The position numbers and the translations under genes were made by a program. The notes below the pieces were generated by a model. It had not been told where the DNA came from, searched no databases, and worked only from the letters and a program-made list of their open reading frames with translations. 64,000 nucleotides of DNA, taken from assembly GCF_029360725.1 (NCBI RefSeq), contig NZ_JARKMY010000019.1:186001-250000 (forward strand). Direction: 5' to 3'. Shown here piece after piece: positions 53,775 through 61,894 of this stretch. The DNA comes from Chryseolinea sp. H1M3-3. Its GTDB lineage: Bacteria > Bacteroidota > Bacteroidia > Cytophagales > Cyclobacteriaceae. How positions within the stretch are numbered: the stretch's first letter is position 1; every line of letters starts with the position of its first letter.

Positions 53775-54314
53775 ATGAGCAAAAAGAACGCAGAAGTAGC
53801 CATCCCCGATGAAATAGTAATCAGCAAAATATTTATTGTCAGAGGGAGGAAAGTAATGATCGACACGGACCTTGCCGAGTTGTACGGAGTAACAACCAAG
53901 CGATTAAATGAGCAAGTAAAGCGAAATATAAAACGCTTCCCTGAAGACTTTATGTTCCAACTAAGTCAGGAAGAGAAGCAACATTTAATAGAAAGCTATG
54001 CACACTTGAATAAGCTGAAATACTCACCGAATCGTCCATTTGCATTTACTGAACATGGTGCGGTAATGTTAGCAAGCGTATTGAATAGTGAAAGAGCTAT
54101 TGAAGTAAATGTGCAGATCGTGAGAATATTTACACGGATGCGGGAGATGTTGCTGACTCACAAAGATATTTTACTGAAACTGGAAAAGTTGGAAAGGAAA
54201 GCAATGCAACATGATGGCGACATTAAGTTAATCTTTAAATATTTGAAAGAGCTACTCAATCCGCCAACCCAACCCATGCGCAAGATCGGATTTAAGCACA
54301 AGGAAGAAGATTAG
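53775..54314 (+). CDS. ORF6N domain protein
   Basis: A 179-residue protein with a DNA-binding-type ORF6N domain at the N-terminus (VISKIFIVRGRKVMIDTDLAELYGVTTKRLNEQVKRNIKRFPEDFMFQLSQEE), then PFAFTEHGAVMLASVLNSERAIEVNVQIVRIFTRMREML and a coiled-coil end (LLKLEKLERK). ORF6N is a KilA-type domain first noted in phages. It is intact, with usual length. It lies behind a recombinase tail and close to a palindrome, and a truncated relative is 0.5 kb downstream with the same neighbours. Confidence 0.9.
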   Translation: MSKKNAEVAIPDEIVISKIFIVRGRKVMIDTDLAELYGVTTKRLNEQVKRNIKRFPEDFMFQLSQEEKQHLIESYAHLNKLKYSPNRPFAFTEHGAVMLASVLNSERAIEVNVQIVRIFTRMREMLLTHKDILLKLEKLERKAMQHDGDIKLIFKYLKELLNPPTQPMRKIGFKHKEED

Positions 54315-54365
54315 TTCACCTGCATTCCATAGAGTAGTTCCCCACAGCCAACGCGCGGCCGATCC

Positions 54366-54567
54366 TTACCGGCATGCCTAATGACAAATCCGGACTAGGC
54401 AAATCTTTAAGTGTAACGCCTGGCGATACCGTTGAGATGGAAGTCTATGCGAAATATCTTGACAACAATACCAAAAACTGGACAGAAGCCCTCACAACGC
54501 TGATGACACAGATCGCGCAAGGACGGCGCGTTCAGGAACCTTTTTTGACGGGGGTACTGGTCGCTCC
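54366..54567 (+). pseudogene. RHS gene fragment
   Basis: A copy of the RHS gene segment at about 50444-50645 (LTGMPNDKSGLGKSLSVTPGDTVEMEVYAKYLDNNTKNWTEALTTLMTQIAQG). It loses the frame through a one-base deletion near 54523 and shows no continuation to core or toxin. It is probably a leftover of an earlier RHS tip. Confidence 0.85.
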
Positions 54568-54577
54568 ATCCCGCACC

Positions 54578-54680
54578 CGACACACGCCGACCCTCCTGTA
54601 ATTTTTATGTCACATTTTTTTGCAGCCACCAATGTTTACAGTTAGTCAGGAAAACCTTTGCGCCTATTTGCGCCATTGCG
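54578..54680. repeat. direct repeat, left copy (about 103 bases)
   Basis: Pairs with 55090-55193. The last 74 bases (54607-54680) are identical to 55120-55193, 513 bases apart. The copies flank the second recombinase tail and ORF6N remnant. Confidence 0.9.
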
Positions 54681-54683
54681 GGG

Positions 54684-54764
54684 TTCAGTTCAACGGAAGC
54701 ATATCGCATAAATGAAAAGGAAGGACTGACGGAAGAAGTAAATAAGTTCCATCCACTAGGATAG
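54684..54764 (+). pseudogene. second tyrosine recombinase 3' remnant
   Basis: Only the last 26 codons remain: FSSTEAYRINEKEGLTEEVNKFHPLG and a stop. They match the end of the remnant at 53666. The palindrome follows 2 bases later, as in the first copy. Confidence 0.75.
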
Positions 54765-54766
54765 AT

Positions 54767-54799
54767 AAATTGGAGGACGCAATTTGCGTCCTCCAATTT
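54767..54799. promoter_or_regulatory. 16-bp perfect palindrome fused to truncated ORF6N
   Basis: AAATTGGAGGACGCAA and its exact complement with a single T between them. The right arm runs straight into the FTEQG codons of the ORF6N remnant. Confidence 0.75.
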
Positions 54800-55067
54800 T
54801 ACAGAGCAAGGAGTTACCATGCTGTCTTGTATTTTAAATAGCAGCACAGCAATAGAAGTAAACATCAGAGTGATAAGAATATTTACCAAGCTGCGTGAGA
54901 TGGTTCTTACAAACAAAGACATTTTACTAAAGCTCGAACAAATAGAAAGGAAAGTAGGTCAACACGATGATGATATAAAACTAATCTTTGATTACCTGAA
55001 AGAATTACTGAATCCCCCGACAAAGCCCATGCGCAAAATTGGATTCAAGCATAAGAAGGAAGATTAG
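54798..55067 (+). pseudogene. truncated ORF6N gene
   Basis: Codons from FTEQGVTMLSCILNSSTAIEVN to the end KIGFKHKKED match the C-terminal half of the intact ORF6N protein. The ORF6N DNA-binding domain itself is missing, cut exactly at the palindrome. An ATG at 54819 could still give an 82-residue coiled-coil peptide. Confidence 0.8.
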
Positions 55068-55089
55068 TTACGCGGCAGTCCATCCATAT

Positions 55090-55193
55090 CCGACACACGG
55101 CCGACCCTTCTGTAATCTTATGTCACATTTTTTTGCAGCCACCAATGTTTACAGTTAGTCAGGAAAACCTTTGCGCCTATTTGCGCCATTGCG
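55090..55193. repeat. direct repeat, right copy (about 104 bases)
   Basis: Partner of 54578-54680, with the identical 74-base core at 55120-55193. Confidence 0.9.
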
Positions 55194-55321
55194 TCTTTGC
55201 ATGAATATTTATTTGTTCCCTATTTTTAAAATTCGTTCAAAAAGATGATATTGAATAGGAACCAAAAAAAATACAAGCGCCGGGAAACCAAAAACCACTT
55301 ATTTTTCTACATTTACAATGT

Positions 55322-56872
55322 ATGAAGTTGTGTATTATTATCCCGTTGTTTTGCTTCGTTGTTACTATTTCCTTTGGACAAAATGTAACCGTTGACAGCC
55401 TTACGGCCATTCCCCAAGAAGAAAAGTTTGCAGAGGAATATCGAGCGGTAGATTCTCTTCAGTCAGCATTCTATGCCAGCACAGACAGTTTGAAAGCCTC
55501 TTATGGACGCAAACTCGGTAAACTGGATTCAGCAAAAAGCATCTGGCAGGGGAGACTTGATAGTTTAACATCACTTTCTTTTTCATCTAATACTCTATCC
55601 AACCACCGCATCGATTCCATTCAGTCCGGGTTTAAAAACAAGATAGACAGCTTAACATCGATAAATGAATCGGCCTCAAAAATTACACGCACACTTGATA
55701 GCTTAAATCAACTTCGTGGTAGCACGCTTTCAGAACTCGATATGAAGGTGAAAAAGCTTAAAGAAAAAACGGTGGGCAAACTTAACGACTTAAAACTACC
55801 GTCACAGCTTTTAGGAAAGGTAGCCGATGTAACCACTAAAATTGACGGATTTCAAATTCCGGCTGGTGATCTAAACATTCCCGCTATGGGGGTTGGAAAG
55901 TCGGGTATGGAAAGTCTAGGGGGACTTGATATCCAATCGCCCTTGGGTGATGCAGCTATTCCTGGCATGGAGGGCCTAAAAGGTATTGGTGAAGAAACGG
56001 GACGCATTTCAGATGTCACAGGTAAAGTCGGCGAATATGGGAAAGATGTTCAGGGCGTTGTGAAAGGAGATTTAAGTGAAGTAAAGAATATACCCGGTGC
56101 AGCTGAATCGAAAGCCGAAGACTTGTCTGGTATGAATGAAGTGAAAGATCAGACGAAGGTTTTGGATGAATACAAAGATATCGCGGGCAGCATGCAGAAT
56201 CCCGATTCTTTAAAGGAGTTAGCGATACAGGAGGCAAAACAAGTGGCAGTAAATCATTTTGCAGGGAAAGAGCAACAGTTAAAGGAAGCGATGGAAACAC
56301 TCGCCAAATACAAATCCAAATATTCCAGTTTAAACAGCCTTAGTGAAGCTACCAAACGCCCTCCCAATGAAATGAAAGGAAAACCTTTCATCGAACGTTT
56401 AGTCCCTGGCGTTGGCATTCAAATTCAGAAGAAAGGGGGAGATGTGCTGGTAGATTTCAATCCCGACGCCGGATATCGTTTCACCGGTCGTATCACAGCC
56501 GGAATAGGATGGAACCAACGGGTGGCCTATAATTTTGACAATGGTATTTTTAATGCTCAAGCTAAAATCTACGGACCGCGAACCTTTGGAGAATTTAAAT
56601 TATGGAAAGGTTTTTCCCCGCGTGTTGAAGTTGAGGTTATGAATACTAACGTTCCGCCGATTACGCGTACACCTACCGTTGATCCGTTTCAACGGGAGTG
56701 GGTATGGGGGGCTTTTGTAGGTGTTAAGAAAGAATACAAATTCATTAAAAACGTAAAAGGTACGGCCCTGGTGATGATGCGACTATTCAATCCCGATCAT
56801 AAAAGTCCGTACGCCGACGTAGTTAATGTGCGTTTTGGGTTTGAATTCCCAATGAAAAAGAAAAAAGATTAA
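55322..56872 (+). CDS. secreted protein with coiled coil and beta-rich C-terminus
   Basis: A 516-residue protein with a signal peptide (MKLCIIIPLFCFVVTISFGQN). Residues 25-150 form coiled coils with many DSLxS repeats (VDSLQSAFYASTDSLKASYG), the middle is Gly-rich and low in complexity, and the last 150 residues are strand-rich (GYRFTGRITAGIGWNQRVAYNFDNG, WVWGAFVGVKKEYKFIKNVKGTALVMMRLF), like a small outer-membrane barrel. It lies downstream of the RHS genes after the pseudogene region. An envelope protein linked to the RHS locus is a guess from position. Confidence 0.65.
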   Translation: MKLCIIIPLFCFVVTISFGQNVTVDSLTAIPQEEKFAEEYRAVDSLQSAFYASTDSLKASYGRKLGKLDSAKSIWQGRLDSLTSLSFSSNTLSNHRIDSIQSGFKNKIDSLTSINESASKITRTLDSLNQLRGSTLSELDMKVKKLKEKTVGKLNDLKLPSQLLGKVADVTTKIDGFQIPAGDLNIPAMGVGKSGMESLGGLDIQSPLGDAAIPGMEGLKGIGEETGRISDVTGKVGEYGKDVQGVVKGDLSEVKNIPGAAESKAEDLSGMNEVKDQTKVLDEYKDIAGSMQNPDSLKELAIQEAKQVAVNHFAGKEQQLKEAMETLAKYKSKYSSLNSLSEATKRPPNEMKGKPFIERLVPGVGIQIQKKGGDVLVDFNPDAGYRFTGRITAGIGWNQRVAYNFDNGIFNAQAKIYGPRTFGEFKLWKGFSPRVEVEVMNTNVPPITRTPTVDPFQREWVWGAFVGVKKEYKFIKNVKGTALVMMRLFNPDHKSPYADVVNVRFGFEFPMKKKKD

Positions 56873-57042
56873 AGTTATAGTTGAACGATATGCGCGGTGA
56901 TCGTTCTGTGGCTAGTCGCTGTTGATTTGATTGATAACAACCCACCGCATAAGCGCCGAATTTTCCGTAAAGACAAAGCCAATACGAGGACGATAACGAT
57001 AAATCTGGCAGTCTTAACGTTTAACTATCAGCCTCACACGAC

Positions 57043-58452
57043 TTACAATCTAAAGTACTCCTTTGTATTGTTATAGCAGACATCGCCAACGATCTTCCCA
57101 ATCCATTCAAAATTGTCTGGCAGCTCTCCGTTTTCTATGTCCTTGCCCAAAAGGTTACAAAGAATTCGTCTGAAATATTCATGCCTTGGGAAAGACATAA
57201 AGCTCCTGGAGTCCGTGACCATGCCGACGAAGCGGGATAAGAGTCCCATGTTGGAGAGGGTGTTCATTTGTTTTTCCATACCATCCTTCTGATCAAGAAA
57301 CCACCACCCTGATCCCCACTGCATTTTGCCCGGTATTCCTAAGCTAAAATTGCCCAGCATGGTGGCAAACGTTTCATTATCCGAAGGATTGATATTGTAA
57401 ATAATGGTTTTGGCTAACTGATTGGTATCATCTAATTCATTAAAAAACCGCGACATGCTTTGTGCTTGTGGAAAATCACCCATGGAGTCAAATCCTGTGT
57501 CTGGTCCGAGCTCACGAAGCATGCGCGAATTGTTTCCACGCAACGCGCCCAGGTGAAATTGTTGTACCCAGTTTTTCGAATGATACAGTTTGCAAAGCTC
57601 GATGAGCACGGCGCATTTAAACTGAACACGTTCGGTATAATCTAACACAGTGCCTGAGCGAACCTTTTTAAACAGCGCCGAGCCTTTCGCTTTTGCGTCT
57701 TCATCAAAAAACATGAATTCCAGGCCATGGTCGGCAGCCCGGCAACCTAATGAGTCGAAAAATTCAATTCTGTTTTTCAGAGCGATTAAAAGATCACCGA
57801 ATGTCTGGATAGAAACATTTGAAGACGTGCTGAGCTTTTCAAGGTATTCGTTATAACTTTTTGGATTCTCTACTGCAAAAGCTTTATCCGGACGGAAGGT
57901 AGGGAACATCCGGATGTTGGTTTTTTGTTTGCTGAACTGTTGATGATAATTTAATGCATCGATAGGGTCATCCGTGGTACAGACAACCTCAACGTTCATT
58001 CGCCTAAGGAGGGACTGCACACTGAAGTCATCCTGCTGCAAGGCAGCGGTACATTCGTTATAAATATCTTTAGCGGTGGTCTCGTCCAGTACACTTGTTA
58101 TTCCAAAGTAATTCTTTAATTCAAGGTGCGTCCAATGGTACAAGGGATTCCGCATGGTGTACGGAACTGTCTTCGCCCATTCCAAAAATTTTTCATAAGG
58201 TGAAACATTGCCCGTGCAATAGCGCTCTGCCACACCGTTGGTTCGCATGGCTCGCCATTTATAATGATCGCCCTCTAACCAAATTTCAGTAAGGTTTTGA
58301 AACTTCCTGTTTTCGGCGATGTCTTTAGGTGACAAGTGACAATGATAATCCAAGATAGCAGCGGGTGCAGCATATTTTTCGTACAAGTGAATGGATGCCT
58401 CAGTCTCCAATAGAAAATCATCACCTAAAAAAGGCCTGGAAGTTTTGATCAT
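57043..58452 (-). CDS. uxaC: glucuronate isomerase
   Basis: Converts glucuronate or galacturonate to the matching 2-keto sugar acid in the first step of hexuronate breakdown. The 469-residue protein of the amidohydrolase fold has the metal site LDYHCHLSP (His37, His39) at the N-terminus, LRRMNVEVVCTTDDPIDAL, the QFHLGALRGNNSRMLRELG motif and the end YFRRILCNLLGKDIENGELP. The length is usual. It is first in a run of minus-strand sugar genes with the oxidoreductase and DUF1080 protein, though 370 bases of repeats lie between. Confidence 0.95.
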   Translation of the reverse strand: MIKTSRPFLGDDFLLETEASIHLYEKYAAPAAILDYHCHLSPKDIAENRKFQNLTEIWLEGDHYKWRAMRTNGVAERYCTGNVSPYEKFLEWAKTVPYTMRNPLYHWTHLELKNYFGITSVLDETTAKDIYNECTAALQQDDFSVQSLLRRMNVEVVCTTDDPIDALNYHQQFSKQKTNIRMFPTFRPDKAFAVENPKSYNEYLEKLSTSSNVSIQTFGDLLIALKNRIEFFDSLGCRAADHGLEFMFFDEDAKAKGSALFKKVRSGTVLDYTERVQFKCAVLIELCKLYHSKNWVQQFHLGALRGNNSRMLRELGPDTGFDSMGDFPQAQSMSRFFNELDDTNQLAKTIIYNINPSDNETFATMLGNFSLGIPGKMQWGSGWWFLDQKDGMEKQMNTLSNMGLLSRFVGMVTDSRSFMSFPRHEYFRRILCNLLGKDIENGELPDNFEWIGKIVGDVCYNNTKEYFRL

Positions 58453-58491
58453 ATTAGTTTAAATCGTTTTGCAATTTTGGTTTTTTGAAAA

Positions 58492-58795
58492 TCGTCATTT
58501 GTTATTTTTCGAATCGCTTTTTTAGAACGGCCGCTCATCATTCAATATTCGGTGTTCGATATTCGATATTCTGGTTTCGAAAGTACCATAAGAATATCGA
58601 ACAAGGAATATCGAATATCGAATATCGAATGAGTGCGTTCGTCTCGTCATTTGTTATTTTTAAAATCCTTTTCTTCGAACGGCCATTCATCATTCAATAT
58701 TCCTTGTTCGATATTCGATATTCTAATTTCTGGAGAAGTAGCCAACAAGAATATCGAACAAGGAACATCGAATATCGAATATCGAATAATGAATG
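58492..58795. repeat. two palindromic repeats with TTCGATATTC core
   Basis: Two direct copies of about 150 bases, starting TCGTCATTTGTTATTTTT at 58492 and 58644. Each has arms ATTCGATATTCGATATTCT-like and AGAATATCGAACAAGG-like that can fold back on each other. The core matches the array at 14387-15127. The reading frames that seem to cross it (FIIQYSLFDIRYS-like) are artefacts of the repeat. Confidence 0.9.
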
Positions 58796-58822
58796 AATGC
58801 CAATGTTGCTCTCAAATTTGAA

Positions 58823-60184
58823 TTAATATTTAAATGCTTCTTTGCCTACCATTACCTCTTGCTTTTGTTCGTCAAAAGTTGCTTTCGTGCCGGAGCGGGC
58901 TGCTGCTGTTGTCATGATGCTGGCAATGGAGTGAGAATAACCGGCTTCAATTGGAGCGTTAGGTTCTTTTCTGCTTCTAACACATTCCATCCAGTTTCTC
59001 ATGTGTGAAGAAGTGAGTGAGTCGCCACCGGTGTTCGCCGAAGCCACTACTTTTTCCGCTGCTGCTGAAATATCCATCGTTGGCAACAGGTTTGCCTGCA
59101 TGTTCATAGCCTTGGCATGCCTTTCATCCAATCCACCATTTGATGTAATCTTGTTGGTGTTAAGATTTAACTCACCACCATTGGAGTAATAGATTTCCGC
59201 GGGGTTTTCTTTTCCATTATGCATGCGTGACGTAAACATGACCTGGAAACCGGAAGTCATGTCATTGAGTGGACCATAGTCGAACACTGCGGTCATGGTA
59301 TCCCAATTCTTGCGGCCATCTTTCCATGCATATATTCCACCGTTGGCAACAACGCTTCTTGGATGTTGTAATTTACTAAACCAATGAACCGTATCAATTT
59401 GGTGACTCATCCATTGTCCAGGCATTCCGGAAGAATATGGCCAGAACAACCGGAACTCAAGATGTTTACGGGCGTCAAAGGCTTCAAATGGACGGTTCAA
59501 TAAGAAACGCCTCCAGTCCGTGTCCGCTTCTTTCATTTTTTCGACAGCTCCGGGTCTTCTCCAACGGCCGGGCTGGTTCACATTCCAGGACAGTTCCACC
59601 ATGGTAATAGGTCCGAACTTCCCGCTTTGAATGAAGTCGTATGCCGCATGGTAGTTAGCACCACTTCTTCGTTGTGATCCTATCTGCACAATCTTCTTCG
59701 ACTCGCGCACAGCTTTCAACGCTGCGCGGTTATCTTCCATGGTTTCTGCAAATGGTTTTTCCGTATAAGTATCGCATCCCGCTTTAACGGCTTCGATAGT
59801 ATGCAATGCATGTTGAAAATCCGCTGTACTGATGATGACCGCATCAATATCTTTGGTGGCGTACAACTCGTCGTTGTTGCGGCATGCCTTGATATCGTGT
59901 CCTAATTTTTGCTTCAGATTCGCCTGGCCTTCTTCACGGCGCAACTTCCAGATATCGGAAACCGCTACCATATCGAAGTTCAGTTCTTTATGGTGGTTTA
60001 AGAAACAGGGTAGGAGTGAACCTACAAACCGGTCTGAATAGCCGACGACGCCTACACGAACACGGTCGTTAGCACCGATGATGTTGCCATAGCTTTTTGG
60101 ACTAAAACCCAACGCACCGAGATAGGTTCCCGTTGCTGCTACAGCAGTCTTTTTAATAAAATCTCTTCTGGAATTTTTTTTCAT
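58823..60184 (-). CDS. Gfo/Idh/MocA family oxidoreductase with Tat signal
   Basis: A 453-residue NAD(P)-dependent oxidoreductase with a twin-arginine signal (NSRRDFIKKTAVAATGTYLG). The Rossmann start is VGVVGYSDRFVGSLLPC near residue 43; the family signature is TYTEKPFAETMEDN near 140; the substrate domain holds WNVNQPGRWRRPGAVEKM and MPGQWMSHQIDTVHWFSKL. Relatives with this length and signal occur beside DUF1080 genes, and here the DUF1080 gene lies 46 bases away. A role in oxidising or reducing a glycoside at C3 is plausible by analogy, not shown. Confidence 0.88.
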   Translation of the reverse strand: MKKNSRRDFIKKTAVAATGTYLGALGFSPKSYGNIIGANDRVRVGVVGYSDRFVGSLLPCFLNHHKELNFDMVAVSDIWKLRREEGQANLKQKLGHDIKACRNNDELYATKDIDAVIISTADFQHALHTIEAVKAGCDTYTEKPFAETMEDNRAALKAVRESKKIVQIGSQRRSGANYHAAYDFIQSGKFGPITMVELSWNVNQPGRWRRPGAVEKMKEADTDWRRFLLNRPFEAFDARKHLEFRLFWPYSSGMPGQWMSHQIDTVHWFSKLQHPRSVVANGGIYAWKDGRKNWDTMTAVFDYGPLNDMTSGFQVMFTSRMHNGKENPAEIYYSNGGELNLNTNKITSNGGLDERHAKAMNMQANLLPTMDISAAAEKVVASANTGGDSLTSSHMRNWMECVRSRKEPNAPIEAGYSHSIASIMTTAAARSGTKATFDEQKQEVMVGKEAFKY

Positions 60185-60230
60185 ATCTCAGCGGTTTAGT
60201 TCTGGTTTAATTTATTTGTCGTCGTTCCGT

Positions 60231-61589
60231 TTATTTTGTTGCTGTCAAATCTTTGATCTTGATGCTGCGGAAAGAAACTTCATCACCATGGTCTTGTAAA
60301 AGAATTCTACCTTTTTCACCCATTCCAAACTTTTCATATTCGGCATATTTGCTTCTTGCTATGAGTGCATCATAAATAGGCGTGCCTCTTTGATACTCTA
60401 CCACTTTGTATCCATTCAACCAATGCTCTACGCGGTTATCCGGGTATACAACAATTCGTGCCCAGTTCCATTCACCTACTTTGTGTTGCCCCCGAGTATT
60501 TTGTATTGCGGGGATCAAATCATATAACGACGCTTGTCTTCTGTTTCCTACAACACCTTGTTTGGCATCCGGATGTTTGGCATCATCCAGCACCTGGTAT
60601 TCCAACCCGATGGCTGCACCTTTGTATTTTTCGTTTTCCTGTACAAAATATTTTACGCCACTGTTAGCGCCTTCTGTTAATTTAAATTCAAACTGAAGAT
60701 CGAAAGCACCGAATTCTTTTTCGGTAACAATGTCGTTGTGTTTGCTGTTCGGTGCGCTAGGTTTCAGCACGGTAAGGCTACCGTCTTTTATTTCCCATCC
60801 CTGCTCCGGAAATTTATCCGAATAGGCCGCACGCCACCCTTCATTTGTTTTTCCATCCCATAACAAGGTGACACCGTTTTTCTTTTCCTGATCGCTTAAT
60901 GTGTTAGGTATGAGGTTAACAACATGGATGTTATCGGCTGGACTAGGTTTGAGATTTTGCGTCTGAATTTTGATGTTTCGCCAACGCACTTGTTTACCTG
61001 CATCTTCCGGTTTGCTAACAGAGTGCACTTGAAGGGCGATGAAGCCCTTGGGAGTCATGTCGTCCACCAGGTGAGCGACAGGTATGTCATTTATGAAAGT
61101 ACGAAGTGTATTGCCGATGCATTCTATTCTTGCCGTATTCCATTCCTTCATCCTGAAAGCTTTCTTGGCTACTGGGTTATATTCCAGCGGATATAACCAT
61201 TGCCGGCGACCTTCATCATAAATTCCTCCTGTCCACGCACGCGGTGATGTATCAAACTCCATCTGATACCCATGTACTCGTCCATTTTGATATTCAGGTT
61301 TGCTTTCGCTTCGAAATTGAATTCCCGAGTTTGTTCCTGAGTCGATCTTAAATTCCAGTGAAAAAATGAAATCCCCGAATACCTGGTCCGTGACAAGGAA
61401 TGAGTTCGGTTCATTGGGAACAGTCGTACCAACGATCTCGCCTTTTACCACATCATACTTTGCCTTTCCATTTAGAATTTTCCAGCCAGTCAGATCTTTT
61501 CCATTAAAAAGACTGACCTCTTTTGTTTTTGTTTGTGATACACCATGAATGGTCGCGCAGAGTAAAAGAATAGTGAGATATTTTTTCAT
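60231..61589 (-). CDS. two-domain DUF1080 protein (3-keto-disaccharide hydrolase-like)
   Basis: A secreted protein of about 452 residues with a signal peptide (MKKYLTILLLCATIHGVSQT) and two DUF1080 beta-sandwich domains, at about 25-210 (FNGKDLTGWKILNGKAKYDVVKGEIVGTT) and 240-450 (LLWDGKTNEGWRAAYSDKFPEQGWEIKDGSL). DUF1080 proteins act on 3-keto-glycosides in the cases studied. I start at ATG 61589; the frame runs 16 codons further up but would lose the signal peptide. It lies next to the Tat oxidoreductase, and both read the same way. Confidence 0.85.
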   Translation of the reverse strand: MKKYLTILLLCATIHGVSQTKTKEVSLFNGKDLTGWKILNGKAKYDVVKGEIVGTTVPNEPNSFLVTDQVFGDFIFSLEFKIDSGTNSGIQFRSESKPEYQNGRVHGYQMEFDTSPRAWTGGIYDEGRRQWLYPLEYNPVAKKAFRMKEWNTARIECIGNTLRTFINDIPVAHLVDDMTPKGFIALQVHSVSKPEDAGKQVRWRNIKIQTQNLKPSPADNIHVVNLIPNTLSDQEKKNGVTLLWDGKTNEGWRAAYSDKFPEQGWEIKDGSLTVLKPSAPNSKHNDIVTEKEFGAFDLQFEFKLTEGANSGVKYFVQENEKYKGAAIGLEYQVLDDAKHPDAKQGVVGNRRQASLYDLIPAIQNTRGQHKVGEWNWARIVVYPDNRVEHWLNGYKVVEYQRGTPIYDALIARSKYAEYEKFGMGEKGRILLQDHGDEVSFRSIKIKDLTATK

Positions 61590-61894
61590 ATTGACATCAA
61601 CAGACGTTTCTATTTTAGAACCAATACGTACACTCATCTATTAATTGAAAGCCAAGATAAACAAATGTTAACAGAAGTATTACGATTCTTGGTAGGTACA
61701 ATAAAGATTGAGCGGGTATCCTGTGGTATCGGGTGTTGGAGAAGCATGGATACGTGCACGAATTGAAAAATTAATATTTCGCCAAATATATTTAAAAAGT
61801 CATTTTTGAGAAGTTGGAATCTTAAAAATTTAGATTCATTTTGTTTTGTCATCCATATCACCATCTTTCAATCCCGGAATTTTATTTACCACGC
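61590..61894. other. divergent intergenic region
   Basis: About 305 bases between the leftward DUF1080 gene and the rightward esterase gene, so it should hold both promoters. It is A/T-rich; I find no full TTG / TAnnTTTG match and no gene. Confidence 0.5.

Noticed and set aside
58485..58821. Two overlapping frames of 103 and 62 residues with FIIQYSLFDIRYS-like sequence
   Set aside because: They are translations of the palindromic TTCGATATTC repeat, a known source of false genes, and have no domain or start context.
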